The translations under genes and the position numbers were made by a program. Source: Thermodesulfobacteriota bacterium (lineage in GTDB: Bacteria > Desulfobacterota > BSN033 > UBA1163). Taken from it: a DNA stretch of 64,000 bases. The stretch spans positions 124,001 through 188,000 of the forward strand of contig JAOAHX010000001.1 of NCBI GenBank assembly GCA_026415035.1. Direction: 5' to 3'. The notes under the pieces are model-generated. The model worked only from the letters and a program-made list of their open reading frames with translations. It did no database searches and was not told the DNA's origin. Shown here in pieces: positions 41,522 through 50,912 of the stretch. Numbering within the stretch: the first letter of the stretch is position 1; the number at the start of each line of letters is the position of its first letter.

Positions 41522-42493
41522 TTATACAAAGAGGGAGCTGACCGATTCGTCTTCGTAGATCCTCCGGATGGCATCCGCCAGGAGGCCCGAAACCGATAGG
41601 ACCTTGATCTTCTGACAGGCCTTGGCCTCCTCCCTCAATGGAATCGTATTCGTCACGATCAACTCCGAAATTGGGGATTCGTTGATCAGCTCCACCGCCC
41701 TTCCTGAAAGGACGGGGTGGGTACAGCAGGCATAGACCTTTTTGGCTCCTTTCTCCATCAGGGCATAAGCGGCCCGGACCAGGGTCCCGCCCGTGTCCAC
41801 CATGTCATCCACGAGGATGGCCGTCATCCCCTGGACATCGCCGATGATATTCATCACCTGGGAAATATTGGGCCCCTCTCTCCTCTTATCGATGATGGCC
41901 AGGGCGGATTCTAACCGCTTCGCATAGGCTCGGGCCCGTTCGACGCCCCCGGCATCCGGAGAGACGATCACCAGATCGTTCTTCATCCTTTTCAAATATT
42001 CCAAGAGGACTGGGGCCGCAAAGAGATGGTCCACCGGGATATTGAAAAAGCCCTGGATCTGACCGGCGTGGAGATCGATCGTCAGGATGCGAGAGGCTCC
42101 CGCGGTGGTGATGAGGTCCGCGATGAGCTTGGCCGAGATGGGGGCTCGGGGGGAGACCTTTCGGTCCTGACGGGCATAACCATAGTAGGGCATGACCGCC
42201 GTGATTCTCTCGGCAGAGGCCCTCTTCAGGGCGTCGATCAAGATGAGGAGTTCCATCAGATTGTTATTCACCGGGTGGCAGATCGACTGGATGACGAAGA
42301 CGTCCATCCCCCGGACGCTCTCCTCGATCTCCACGTGGATCTCGCCATCGCTGAAGTTCTTGACCTGGGACCTCCCCATCTTCGTCCCAAGGGCCTGGGT
42401 GATCTCCTCCACCAAGGGAGGGTTTGAGTTTCCAGTGAAAATCCTCAACCAGGTCAGATTTTGGTCCTTTTCTAAAACAAGCCTCCTCCTCAC
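41522..42493 (-). CDS. prs: Ribose-phosphate pyrophosphokinase (PRPP synthase)
   Basis: 323 residues. [28 protein letters not shown], the metal site [29 protein letters not shown] and the PRPP loop [11 protein letters not shown] are all present. It makes PRPP from ribose 5-phosphate and ATP for nucleotides, His and Trp. The GTG at 42493 has GGAG seven bases upstream; a shorter start near residue 13 cannot be excluded. Confidence 0.95.
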   Translation of the reverse strand: MRRRLVLEKDQNLTWLRIFTGNSNPPLVEEITQALGTKMGRSQVKNFSDGEIHVEIEESVRGMDVFVIQSICHPVNNNLMELLILIDALKRASAERITAVMPYYGYARQDRKVSPRAPISAKLIADLITTAGASRILTIDLHAGQIQGFFNIPVDHLFAAPVLLEYLKRMKNDLVIVSPDAGGVERARAYAKRLESALAIIDKRREGPNISQVMNIIGDVQGMTAILVDDMVDTGGTLVRAAYALMEKGAKKVYACCTHPVLSGRAVELINESPISELIVTNTIPLREEAKACQKIKVLSVSGLLADAIRRIYEDESVSSLFV

Positions 42494-42518
42494 CTTTGGC
42501 TCCGGATGGGATGAAACA

Positions 42519-42546
42519 GGGAGGGGGAATGGACCTCCCCCATCCC
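42519..42546 (-). terminator. Candidate terminator between tRNA-Gln and prs
   Basis: GGGAGGGGG can pair with CCCCC-A-TCCC (one bulged base) around the loop aatggacct. It lies just after tRNA-Gln and before prs on the minus strand, so it may trim or attenuate the transcript. The T-run is weak. Confidence 0.4.
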
Positions 42547-42563
42547 TTCAATCGACAGAAAAA

Positions 42564-42638
42564 TGGCTGGGGTGGGAGGATTCGAACCTCCGAATGCAGG
42601 TTCCAAAGACCTGTGTCTTACCGCTTGACGACACCCCA
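42564..42638 (-). tRNA. tRNA-Gln (anticodon TTG)
   Basis: A 75-nt cloverleaf on the minus strand: acceptor TGGGGTG pairs with CACCCCA, discriminator G and encoded CCA. The anticodon stem CAGGT/ACCTG encloses CTTTGGA, giving TTG, and the T-loop is TTCGAAT. It sits between ispE and prs, as in many deltaproteobacteria. Confidence 0.95.
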
Positions 42639-42733
42639 GTCGTTTTTTTCCTGGTGATTCGAAAACCTTTTAAGAAAGAGGTGAAGAACCGCGATCCTTC
42701 TTCGGGGCAGGAAATCGCCCCCCATGCAAAAGG

Positions 42734-43645
42734 CTAAGGGAGACCACGGGCCATGAATATCCTCCATCCTCTGGCCCTGACCCGTCTACTCAATCCTTCG
42801 AAGGCCTCTTGGGCCTCCCCCTCCTCATTAAACAGGCCGAAGACGGTCGGCCCGCTGCCGCTCATCAGCGCACCCTTCGCCCCCTCGGCCAGAAGCATCT
42901 CTTTCATGAGGCTGATCTCGGGATATCTCTGAGAGACGACCCCTTCTAAGTCGTTCCGAAGGAGCTTTGGGATCCTCTTTTTCGACCTTAATAACCACTG
43001 AAGATTAAAATGATTTCTTCTTTTTGTCAATATGAAATTTTCGTAGGCCCACCTTGTCGAGACCTCGAAATTGGGATAGATGAGGACATAGAAATAACGA
43101 GGTAGTTCAATTTTTCTCAATCTATCGCCGACTCCCCTGCCGATCGCCGATCCGTTAAATAAGAAGAAAGGGACATCGGCTCCTATCTCCCTCCCCATCT
43201 CCATCAATCTCTTCCGGGATATCGGGGTCTTCAAGAGTCTATTTAACGCATCCAGTCCGGCTGCCGCATCGCTGCTTCCCCCTCCGAGCCCTGCCCCGAT
43301 GGGAATCCCCTTTTTTATATGAATCTCGACGCTCAGGCTGTGACGGGTCTCTTTCAGAAAGGCCTTCACCGCACGGTAAACCAAGTTTCGTTCTCCCGTT
43401 GGGAGGGTGGGATGGTCGGTCGTGATCCGGATCCCCCTGCCTGGCCTGAGGGAGAACCGAAGGGAATCGAAGAGGCTGATCTTCTGAAAGATGGTCCTGA
43501 TCTCATGGTATCCATCTGGCCTCTTCCTCAAAACCTCGAGCCTTAGATTGACCTTGGCGGGCGCCAAAACGAAGAGGGTCCTTTCCACCTTTTCGTATTT
43601 GGGATCCTGGAGTCCTTCCGGCCGATCTCCTTCAAAAGTTTCCAT
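42734..43645 (-). CDS. ispE: 4-diphosphocytidyl-2-C-methyl-D-erythritol kinase IspE
   Basis: 303 residues of the GHMP kinase family. LAPAKVNLRLEVLRKRPDGYHEI is the substrate region, PIGAGLGGGSSDAAAGLDAL the ATP loop and MSGSGPTVFGLF the third motif. It phosphorylates CDP-methylerythritol in the MEP isoprenoid pathway. The ATG at 43645 is chosen; a GTG one codon earlier forms AGGTG. Confidence 0.94.
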   Translation of the reverse strand: METFEGDRPEGLQDPKYEKVERTLFVLAPAKVNLRLEVLRKRPDGYHEIRTIFQKISLFDSLRFSLRPGRGIRITTDHPTLPTGERNLVYRAVKAFLKETRHSLSVEIHIKKGIPIGAGLGGGSSDAAAGLDALNRLLKTPISRKRLMEMGREIGADVPFFLFNGSAIGRGVGDRLRKIELPRYFYVLIYPNFEVSTRWAYENFILTKRRNHFNLQWLLRSKKRIPKLLRNDLEGVVSQRYPEISLMKEMLLAEGAKGALMSGSGPTVFGLFNEEGEAQEAFEGLSRRVRARGWRIFMARGLP

Positions 43646-43687
43646 CACCTGTACACGGGATTGAATGGGGGGCGAAGGGAGAATCGC

Positions 43688-44152
43688 CTATTTGGCTGCA
43701 GGGAGAAACTTGAGATCAATGGGCCCAACACGAATTTCGATCCGCTTCGTCTCGTCGGGTTGAGGCTGGATATAGATGATACTGCTCCACCCCTCCTTGA
43801 TAAAGGTGAGCATCACGTTGTGGAATTCAAAATTGCTCACCATTCTCCACTGGTAGTTGGGCATCTGTTCCTTGAAGAAATTGGCAAGCCGCTCCATCTC
43901 CCCTTTGCCCTCATAGACCAGAAGTCCAGTCCGGGTGGCCCGGGTCTCATAGACGAAAGACTCTTTTCGACTGAGGGTCATCCCCGGAGGCAGGGGGATA
44001 TCGTCAAATCGATAGGAGGTCGCAAGGGCCGGCTGTTTTTCGGGCTCCCTCTCCTGGCGCATCCTGTAAGAGTAGAGATCGCCGCACCCGAAAAGCCCTA
44101 AAAAAAGGGTGAGGGCTAACCCCCTGAAGATCCATCCTCTCCATCTTCTCAT
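43688..44152 (-). CDS. Predicted outer-envelope lipoprotein of unknown function
   Basis: 154 residues. The signal peptide MRRWRGWIFRGLALTLFLGLFGC ends in a lipobox (LFGC), so lipidation is expected at Cys 23. The mature part has DDIPLPPGMTLSRKESFVYET followed by an alpha/beta domain (GKGEMERLANFFKEQMPNYQW, WSSIIYIQPQP). I do not recognise a named family with certainty. The ATG at 44152 follows GGGAAG; the frame is open ten codons further without a better site. It is 42 bp before ispE. Confidence 0.72.
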   Translation of the reverse strand: MRRWRGWIFRGLALTLFLGLFGCGDLYSYRMRQEREPEKQPALATSYRFDDIPLPPGMTLSRKESFVYETRATRTGLLVYEGKGEMERLANFFKEQMPNYQWRMVSNFEFHNVMLTFIKEGWSSIIYIQPQPDETKRIEIRVGPIDLKFLPAAK

Positions 44153-44466
44153 CTTCCCATCCCTCCTCCAATTTTTCTCCAATGATAGAAGAGGCCTCTC
44201 TTTTTTTCAAGAGTAGGAAATTCGGGCTTGGTTCCTTTTTTAAAGGGGGATGAACGGAAGATAGCGGTCTCGGCAAGGACGAGGATCGAACCGCTCTAAA
44301 CGATTGGGTTTAAAATGCCAGAGGAAGATCGGGACAGGAAATAGATTGCCCTGCCATCGTAGGTGTCGGGTGGGCCGTACCGATCCCCTTTCAAGGAATG
44401 CCTTCTCGAAAACGATAAGAAGCGTCTTCTCTTTCTTTACCTCGATCGTTTCGGGGAGAGGGAGGG
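44153..44466. other. Intergenic region without a recognised gene
   Basis: About 314 bp between the lipoprotein gene and the NifU-like gene. Open frames here are short, lack ribosome sites and have no recognisable product. It should hold the lipoprotein promoter and the end of the NifU-like transcript. A T-run (ctttttttcaa, near 44200) and CCTTTTTTAAAGG-like sequence near 44232-44246 are the only visible structures. Confidence 0.5.
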
Positions 44467-44685
44467 TTATGCGGTTTCGACGCTTTTGACCTCAGGGACC
44501 TGTTGCTTCAGCGCCCTTTCGACTCCCATCTTCAAGGTCATCTGGGACATCGGGCATCCTCCGCAGGCGCCCGTTAATCTCACCTTGACCACCCCGTCGA
44601 CCACATCGATCAATTCAATATCTCCCCCATCCGCCTGCAGGGCCGGCCGGATCTTTTCCAACGCCTTCTCCACGCTTTCTCTCAT
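44467..44685 (-). CDS. NifU C-terminal domain Fe-S scaffold protein
   Basis: 72 residues, a stand-alone NifU_C (Nfu) domain. IRPALQADGGDIELIDV is the family N-terminus and GACGGCPMSQMTLKMGVE carries the CxxC that binds a shared [4Fe-4S] cluster. It would deliver clusters to apo-proteins. GGAGG precedes the ATG, and a strongly AT-rich region upstream probably holds its promoter. Confidence 0.92.
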   Translation of the reverse strand: MRESVEKALEKIRPALQADGGDIELIDVVDGVVKVRLTGACGGCPMSQMTLKMGVERALKQQVPEVKSVETA

Positions 44686-44751
44686 TTCTGCCTCCTTCGA
44701 TTTTATTTAATTAATCATAACACATTATTCCATAATGTCTACAGACAAAAA

Positions 44752-44810
44752 TGCCTTCCTCAATGGGAAGGCTCCTCGGAGCACTCTTCTTAGCGAACGA
44801 CCCAAGGGTC
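44752..44810. other. Cluster of short hairpins upstream of the NifU-like gene
   Basis: GCCTTCC-tcaatg-GGAAGGC, GCTCC-tc-GGAGC and GACCC-aa-GGGTC follow each other between the two minus-strand genes. They may end the transcript of the Cys-rich protein gene or be part of a leader. No known RNA family is recognised. Confidence 0.3.
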
Positions 44811-44958
44811 GGGCCCGTGATTCTCCCTCTTCGTTCGATTTCGATTAAAGATATCTCATAAGGGCTGGGGGCTTTCGCTGAATTTTAAGTCTCCGAAGAA
44901 GGGGCGCCAATGCTTTCGGTGACAGAATTGCCAATGCCTTTCCCCAAACCCAGACCTC

Positions 44959-45150
44959 CTATCCCCCCGCCGCCTCCTCCTTCTTTCTTTCTTTCAACAG
45001 ATGCTTCTTCAAAAGGGAAATCTTCTTACAGGACTGGATGTCTCCCCTGCAGAGAACCCAGTCCTGGTCGAGGTCGCAGTAGGTCCTTAGGTTCTTTCCT
45101 TTCACCTGTCCCTCTTCCCGGTAAAATGAACATTTCTTGAACATTCCCAT
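44959..45150 (-). CDS. Small Cys-rich protein
   Basis: 63 residues with Cys in FKKCSFYREEG, TYCDLDQDWVLCRGD and IQSCKK, which suggests a metal or Fe-S site or disulphides. The tail is Lys/Glu-rich. The ATG at 45150 has GGGAG about nine bases upstream; the ATG six codons earlier has none. The even Cys spacing argues for a real gene, but coding evidence is limited. Function unknown. Confidence 0.45.
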   Translation of the reverse strand: MGMFKKCSFYREEGQVKGKNLRTYCDLDQDWVLCRGDIQSCKKISLLKKHLLKERKKEEAAGG

Positions 45151-45365
45151 TACAGCCAACTCCCACACGTCTGAAACCGATGCCGGATATCCGAGCCTAA
45201 GGTCAAAACACCTCCTGTTTTCTATTCTCTTTCAATTTCGGTGCCAACCAGGGCATTTCAGAGAAATTATGCGATTTTCAAAGGTTTCTTCAAATCGAGG
45301 GGATCAGAGATTGAGGAAGGGATGCCGAACAGCGGCTCGGGATATGAAATGCTTTTCGTCTCCCC

Positions 45366-45740
45366 TTAGCGGAAGACCCAATCAGGAATGGAATAGGTTT
45401 CGTCCGACCTCAATTTTTTTGAAAATCTCCCAAACCCTTCCACATCCAGGAGCAGGTAATCGATCGGAGGGTTCAGGTCTCTGTCCACGGCGTAGGCGAA
45501 GACCTTCCCGTTCCCGCTGATTCTGGCGACATGGCCTCCATCGGGCATTCGGAAACGCTCGACGATTTTCTCGATACCATCGACCCTCTGGATGGAGATG
45601 GAGTACGGGACGAGGCCTCTCAAATCGGGGATGGGCCATCCCTCAAGATTCGTCTCCTCGGCGAGGAGGCCGGTAGATGTCATCGAACACAGGAGGATGG
45701 CGATCGGCAGGATTTTCGCCCTTCCCTGAAATCGGATCAT
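45366..45740 (-). CDS. Secreted protein of unknown function downstream of trxB
   Basis: 124 residues with a signal peptide (MIRFQGRAKILPIAILLCSM, cleavage near LLA-EE). The mature part is a small beta-rich domain (VARISGNGKVFAYAVDRDLNPP and IDYLLLDVEGFGRF). Its ATG overlaps the trxB stop as ATGA and has AGAGG upstream, so it is translationally coupled to thioredoxin reductase. No family is recognised. Confidence 0.65.
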   Translation of the reverse strand: MIRFQGRAKILPIAILLCSMTSTGLLAEETNLEGWPIPDLRGLVPYSISIQRVDGIEKIVERFRMPDGGHVARISGNGKVFAYAVDRDLNPPIDYLLLDVEGFGRFSKKLRSDETYSIPDWVFR

Positions 45741-46672
45741 CGGGCCTCTTCGAGATACTTCTCCGCGGCGAAGGCTGCTGTGGCCCCGTCGCCTACCGCT
45801 GTGGCGATTTGGCGGAGGAGTTTTCGCCGGCAATCGCCTGCGGCGAAGACCCCTTCGACCGAGGTCTGGCAGTTTTCGTCCGTCAGTATATATCCAGCCT
45901 CATCCATTTCGACCAACCCCTTTAAAAAGGTGGTCCTCGGCACAAGCCCGATAAAAAGAAAGATGCCATCGATCGGGATCTCTTTGGATTCTCCGGTCTT
46001 CACATCCCTGACCCTCACCGAACGAACGACCTGGTCCCCCTTGATTTCTTCGACGACCGAATTCCAGACGAACCTGATCTTCGGATGGCTCATCGCCCGT
46101 TCTTGGTAAATCTTGGTGGCCCTGAGAGCATCCCGCCGATGGATGAGGAGGAGTTCGTTGACGAATTTCGTCAGGAATAGGGCTTCCGTCAATGCCGAAT
46201 CCCCTCCCCCGACGACCGCCACCCGGCTATCCTTGAAGAAGGCCCCGTCGCAGGTGGCGCAATAGGAAAGGCCCCGGCCTTTGAATTCCTCTTCGCCAGG
46301 GACACCCAGCTTGCGATATTCCGTACCCGTGCAGATGATGAGGGCCCTGCAACGAAATTCGCCGCCATAGGTCTTTACCTTTCTCAGGTCCCCCTCGAGG
46401 TGGACCTCGACGACCTCGTCGGTGAGCGTCTCCAGCCCGAATCGTTTGGCCTGCTCCTCCATCAACCGGCTCAGCTCCTCTCCGGAGACGCCCTCCGGGA
46501 AGCCCGGATAATTCTCGATCAACTCCGTGGTCGTCATCTGTCCGCCGAACAGACCCGTTTCGATCAAAAGCGTCTGAAGTCTCGCCCTCGAGGTATAGAG
46601 ACCGGCCGTCAATCCCGCTGGCCCCCCTCCGATAATGATCACGTCATAGTGGCCTTTTAGCTCTTGGCTCAT
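45737..46672 (-). CDS. trxB: Thioredoxin reductase
   Basis: 311 residues. IIIGGGPAGLTAGLY binds FAD, CATC (in LSYCATCDGAFF) is the redox-active pair, VAVVGGGDSALTEALFL binds NADPH and VFAAGDCR is the second FAD motif. It reduces thioredoxin with NADPH in the cytoplasm. The NADPH-site HRRDALRA segment is intact. The downstream secreted-protein gene is coupled to it. Confidence 0.95.
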   Translation of the reverse strand: MSQELKGHYDVIIIGGGPAGLTAGLYTSRARLQTLLIETGLFGGQMTTTELIENYPGFPEGVSGEELSRLMEEQAKRFGLETLTDEVVEVHLEGDLRKVKTYGGEFRCRALIICTGTEYRKLGVPGEEEFKGRGLSYCATCDGAFFKDSRVAVVGGGDSALTEALFLTKFVNELLLIHRRDALRATKIYQERAMSHPKIRFVWNSVVEEIKGDQVVRSVRVRDVKTGESKEIPIDGIFLFIGLVPRTTFLKGLVEMDEAGYILTDENCQTSVEGVFAAGDCRRKLLRQIATAVGDGATAAFAAEKYLEEAR

Positions 46673-46859
46673 GAGAAAACCCTTTCTCTTTTTTTGAAAT
46701 AAAATCTTTCCCTCTTATAGTCGAACAGCACTTTCCTTGTCAATGGTTTGGCCTTCCCCGGCCGCCAAGCTTCTCCGGGGGCCTCTTTCGCCCTGCCTTG
46801 ACAGGGAAGGGTGACGAAAGATAGATTTAAACTCAATCCTTATCCTGCAGGAGGAGGCA

Positions 46860-47282
46860 ATGGAACGGACCCTATCGATTGTGAAGCCCGACGGAGTGAC
46901 CAAAAATCTCATCGGGGAGGTGATCAAGCGCTTCGAAAACAACGGTCTCAAGGTGATCGGCCTGAAGATGATCCACCTGGACAAGAAAGAAGCCGAGGGT
47001 TTCTACGCCGTCCATCGGGGCAAACCCTTTTATGAAAGCCTCACCCGGTTCATGTCGTCGGGGCCATCGGTCGTGATGGTCCTCGAGGGAGAGGAGGCGA
47101 TCTCGAAAGTGAGGGCGTTGATGGGAGCGACCGATCCCTCCAAAGCCGAAGAGGGGACCCTCAGGCGACAGTATGCTTCGAACATCGAACAGAATATCGT
47201 TCACGGCTCCGACAGCCCTCAGACCGCTTCCTTTGAGATCGGATATTTCTTTAACGCCCTGGAGATTTTCCCCTCGCGATGA
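46860..47282 (+). CDS. ndk: Nucleoside diphosphate kinase
   Basis: 140 residues. The phosphorylated His is in NIVHGSDSP, and ERTLSIVKPDGV, GATDPSKAEEGTLRRQYA are the usual motifs. It balances NTP pools. A GCAGGAGGAG site precedes the ATG. It overlaps rlmN by 4 bp (ATGA). Confidence 0.96.
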   Translation: MERTLSIVKPDGVTKNLIGEVIKRFENNGLKVIGLKMIHLDKKEAEGFYAVHRGKPFYESLTRFMSSGPSVVMVLEGEEAISKVRALMGATDPSKAEEGTLRRQYASNIEQNIVHGSDSPQTASFEIGYFFNALEIFPSR

Positions 47283-48382
47283 CCGAAAAGATCGATCTCA
47301 AGAACCTCAGCCCCTCGGACTTGGAGGGGCTGGTCGCCACCTATGGGAAGGAGCGCTATCGAGCCACGCAGATCCTTAAGTGGCTCTATCACCACGGGAT
47401 CCGCTCCCTCGAGGGGATGACCAATCTTTCGAAAACCCTTCGCCATGCCCTGGGCCAAAGAAGTTTCATCTCCTCTCTTCACCCTCTCCACGTGGAAGAG
47501 AGCCGGGACGGAACGAAGAAATTCCTCTTCCAACTTGAGGATGGCCATCGAATCGAGAGCGTCCTGATCCCTGACCAGAGACGTCTGACCCTCTGCATCT
47601 CCACCCAGGTGGGCTGTGCGATGGGTTGCCGATTCTGCCTCACGGGCCGGATGGGATTCAAGAGAAACCTCACCACGGCCGAGATGGTCAACCAGATTCT
47701 CGCGGTAAAAGAGACCTTGCCGGAGAAGACCGCCCTCACCAATATCGTCCTCATGGGGATGGGGGAACCTCTGGCCAATTATGAAAATACCCTGAAGGCG
47801 ATACGGCTGATGACCCATCCCGAGGCCTTCAACTACTCTTCGAGGAGGGTGACGCTTTCCACGGTGGGGTTGATTCCTGAGCTGGAGCGACTCTCCCACG
47901 AAGAGGTCCGCTTTCGGCTCGCCCTCTCCCTCAACGCCACGGACGAAGAAACCCGAAGTCGTTTGATGCCCATAAACCGAAGGCATCCCCTGAGCAAGGT
48001 CCTCGAGCTCTGTCGGAGATTTCCCCTTCCTCCAAGGGCCCGCATCACCTTCGAATACGTCCTGATTCGAGGGGAGAACGACTCGATCCAAGATGCGAAA
48101 CGATTGGTTAAGCTCTTGAAAGGGATTCCCTCCAAGGTCAACCTCATCCCCCTCAATGAGGCGCCGGGGATTCCCTTCAAAAGACCCTCGGAAGAGACCC
48201 TCGAAGGGTTTCAAAAGGTTCTTTTGGAATCTGGCCTGACCGCCATCGTCCGCAAGAGCAAGGGCTCGGACATCTCCGCTGCCTGTGGCCAACTCCAAGG
48301 GAAGTTCCCGAGAAAGTCGGAGGCTCCCCACAGGTCAGAAGAGGAAGAAAAAAGGGGTTGCGACTCCGTCGCAACCCCTTGA
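47279..48382 (+). CDS. rlmN: Dual-specificity 23S rRNA/tRNA adenine-C2 methyltransferase RlmN
   Basis: 367 residues, a radical-SAM enzyme with the CxxxCxxC cluster motif as CAMGCRFC, the GMGEP segment and the methyl-carrying Cys in SDISAACGQL near the end. It methylates A2503 of 23S rRNA and A37 of some tRNAs. The last ten or so residues (RGCDSVATP) are encoded by a terminator hairpin that also serves the facing tRNA gene, so this extension is probably not functional. Confidence 0.95.
   Translation: MTEKIDLKNLSPSDLEGLVATYGKERYRATQILKWLYHHGIRSLEGMTNLSKTLRHALGQRSFISSLHPLHVEESRDGTKKFLFQLEDGHRIESVLIPDQRRLTLCISTQVGCAMGCRFCLTGRMGFKRNLTTAEMVNQILAVKETLPEKTALTNIVLMGMGEPLANYENTLKAIRLMTHPEAFNYSSRRVTLSTVGLIPELERLSHEEVRFRLALSLNATDEETRSRLMPINRRHPLSKVLELCRRFPLPPRARITFEYVLIRGENDSIQDAKRLVKLLKGIPSKVNLIPLNEAPGIPFKRPSEETLEGFQKVLLESGLTAIVRKSKGSDISAACGQLQGKFPRKSEAPHRSEEEEKRGCDSVATP
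48352..48380 (-). terminator. Intrinsic terminator of tRNA-fMet inside the rlmN 3' end
   Basis: A perfect 13-bp stem (AAGGGGTTGCGAC with its complement, loop TCC) is followed on the minus strand by TTTTTTCTTCC, a normal intrinsic terminator for tRNA-fMet. On the plus strand it lies within the last codons of rlmN and may also stop that transcript. Confidence 0.75.
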
Positions 48383-48387
48383 AGGAT

Positions 48388-48464
<77 letters not shown>

Positions 48465-48592
48465 ATCGAACCTAACATTAAAAGATTCCTAAAATTTTGT
48501 CAAGGGCCACCGGAGGCGGGTTTCTTGACATCGCCTTTCCCCTCCCCTTAGAATAACGAAAGACACGATTTCCTTGCAGGGCGCGAAGGTCG

Positions 48593-49774
48593 ATGAACAA
48601 AACCGCCTCCTTTTATCTCCTCCGGGAGATCTCCGCCATCTTTCTCATCGGGCTGATGACCATCACCGTCATCCTCCTCATGGACAAGATCCTGAAGCTG
48701 ATCGAGCTGATCGTGACCCGGGGGGTTGGCTTTTCTCACCTCCTCAAACTCCTCCTCTTCATCTCTCCCTCCTTTCTCGTCTTTACCGTTCCGATCGCCT
48801 TTCTCCTGGCGACCCTTCTGGCCTTCGGGAGATTATCGGGCGATAACGAAATCACCGCTTTCAAGGCCTCTGGGGTGAGCCTCTTTCAGCTCTACCTCCC
48901 CGTCTTCCTCTTCTCCGTAGGCGCCTTTCTCCTCACCGCCTTTCTCGTCCTCTACGGACTTCCCTGGGGGAACCGGGGGTTCAAGGCAACCCTCTTTCAT
49001 CTCGCCCAATCGAGGGTAGATGCGGATATCAAAGAGAGGGTCTTTAACGACGCCTTCGAGGGATTCGTCATTTATGTGGATCGGGTTCCCCTCCAGGGGA
49101 GAAAGATCGAGGGGATTCTCATCCACGACGAACGGGATAAAGAGAAGATCCATACGATCTTTGCCCAGGAAGGATTTCTTGTGAACAACCCCAACTCCCA
49201 GGAGGTCATCCTTCGCCTCCTGAAGGGAGATATCCACCGGTATGAGCCGAAAACGAACACCTTTCAAAGGATGAGATTCGACACCTACGATCTCAGGCTG
49301 GAGCTCTCGAAGACCTTCGCGGCCCTGGGAAGAAAATTGAAAGAGCATGAGATGTCGGTCGATGAGATCAAAAGCCTGATGGCGAAAAAGAGGGCCTTGG
49401 GAGAAGATACGACCTCCCAGGAGGTGGAACTTCAGAAACGATATGCCATCCCCTTCTCTTGCCTCGTCTTTGGCCTGCTCGGCGTCCCCCTCGGCATACA
49501 GCCCCGTCGGTCCGGCCGATCCTACGGGTTCCTTCTGACCCTGATCCTCCTTTTGCTCTACTATATCTCCCTGACTGCCACCGAAATCTTCGCGCTCAAA
49601 AAGGCCATCCCTCCGTTCTTGGCCGGATGGCTTCCCAACCTGTGCTTCGGGGCCCTGGGGACCTATCTCTTCATCCGAACCGCCAAGGAGGTTCCCTTCC
49701 GGCCAGCCCTCTATATGGCCGAAGCCCTCGACTGGCTCCAGAGGAAGTTGAAAGGAGACCGGCAGGATGTTTGA
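48593..49774 (+). CDS. lptF: LPS export ABC transporter permease LptF
   Basis: 393 residues of the LptF/LptG (YjgP/YjgQ) family: three N-terminal and three C-terminal membrane helices around a periplasmic beta-jellyroll domain (about residues 130-270). LREISAIFLIGLMTITVILLMDK and GRLSGDNEITAFKASGVS are typical. With LptG and LptB it extracts LPS from the inner membrane. It overlaps lptG by 8 bp. Confidence 0.92.
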   Translation: MNKTASFYLLREISAIFLIGLMTITVILLMDKILKLIELIVTRGVGFSHLLKLLLFISPSFLVFTVPIAFLLATLLAFGRLSGDNEITAFKASGVSLFQLYLPVFLFSVGAFLLTAFLVLYGLPWGNRGFKATLFHLAQSRVDADIKERVFNDAFEGFVIYVDRVPLQGRKIEGILIHDERDKEKIHTIFAQEGFLVNNPNSQEVILRLLKGDIHRYEPKTNTFQRMRFDTYDLRLELSKTFAALGRKLKEHEMSVDEIKSLMAKKRALGEDTTSQEVELQKRYAIPFSCLVFGLLGVPLGIQPRRSGRSYGFLLTLILLLLYYISLTATEIFALKKAIPPFLAGWLPNLCFGALGTYLFIRTAKEVPFRPALYMAEALDWLQRKLKGDRQDV

Positions 49775-50861
49775 AACGGGATGGATCCTTCAACGATATG
49801 TCCTCCGAGAATACCTGAAGGTCCTCCTGCTCAGCCTCTCCGGCCTCATCCTGATCTACCTGGTCGTCCTCTTCTTTCAGAAGATGGACACCTTCGTCAA
49901 ATACCAGGCCCCGTTCCCTCTGATCTTTGAATATCTCCTCTACAAGAGCCCGGAGGTCATCTTCCAGTGGACGCTCCCCTATGCGGTTCTGCTTTCGACC
50001 CTCATGACCCTGGGAAATCTCTCCCGGCACAACGAGATCACGGCCATGAAGGCCGGTGGCATCAGCCTTTACGGGATCACGATCCCGCTCTTCCTCTTTG
50101 CCCTCCTGACCAGCGCGGTCTCCTTCCTGGGCAATGAATATCTGGTGCCCTACACCAACCAGAAGACACGCCATCTCCTTTCTGTGAAGGTGAGGAAGGA
50201 AGAGCAGACCAGTTATTTCAAAAATTATAAAATTTGGTACCACGGCTCTTACGGCATCTTCAATATCCAGCTCTTGGATCCCAAGGAGAGGGTCCTGAAG
50301 GGGGTTACCATCTATCAGTTCGCCTCTCCTTTTCGCTGTATTCGGAGGATCGACGCCCGGGAAGCGAGGTGGGACGATGGGAAGTGGACGTTCCATCTGG
50401 GGGCGGTCCGCGAGTTTCAGGAGGACGGGACCATCCAGACCCTCCCCTTCAAAAGCCACTCCTTCGATCTTCAGGAAGATTGGGACACCTTCCAAAAGAT
50501 CGAACAAAAATCAGGAGAAATGAGCTATACCGAGCTCAGCGCCTATATCAAGAGGATTGGCGCGGCAGGCTATGATACGACGAGATATCGGACAGATCTC
50601 CATGCCAAACTCTCCTTCCCCTTCTTAAACCTGGTCATGGTTCTGATCGGCATCCCCTTCGCCCTGCGAACCGGCCGCTCAGGGGGGATGGCCTTGGGGA
50701 TCGGGGCCAGCGTCGTCATCGGGTTTACTTACGGGATCTTTTTCTATGTCTTCCTCAACTTCGGGAAATCCGGGATCCTCCCGCCCCTGCTCGCCGGATG
50801 GACGCCGACGAGCCTCTATGGCCTCGCGGGCCTCTTCGCCTTGATGAGCCTCCGCCAGTAG
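49767..50861 (+). CDS. lptG: LPS export ABC transporter permease LptG
   Basis: 364 residues, same layout as LptF: helices near residues 12-35, 60-85 and 105-130, a periplasmic domain, and three C-terminal helices. LGNLSRHNEITAMKAGGISLYG is the family cytoplasmic loop that contacts LptB, and RTGRSGGMALGIG starts the last helices. lptB and lptC are elsewhere. Confidence 0.92.
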   Translation: MFETGWILQRYVLREYLKVLLLSLSGLILIYLVVLFFQKMDTFVKYQAPFPLIFEYLLYKSPEVIFQWTLPYAVLLSTLMTLGNLSRHNEITAMKAGGISLYGITIPLFLFALLTSAVSFLGNEYLVPYTNQKTRHLLSVKVRKEEQTSYFKNYKIWYHGSYGIFNIQLLDPKERVLKGVTIYQFASPFRCIRRIDAREARWDDGKWTFHLGAVREFQEDGTIQTLPFKSHSFDLQEDWDTFQKIEQKSGEMSYTELSAYIKRIGAAGYDTTRYRTDLHAKLSFPFLNLVMVLIGIPFALRTGRSGGMALGIGASVVIGFTYGIFFYVFLNFGKSGILPPLLAGWTPTSLYGLAGLFALMSLRQ

Positions 50862-50896
50862 GCCGCCGCCATCGCAGCATCGCAGGGCTGGCGGCC
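50861..50896. terminator. Candidate terminator between lptG and ccdA
   Basis: GGCCGCC at 50861 and GGCGGCC at 50890 form a 7-bp stem across a 22-base loop, between the two converging genes. There is no T-run; the call is tentative. Confidence 0.35.
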
Positions 50897-50912
50897 TTGG
50901 AAGAAAGTCAGC

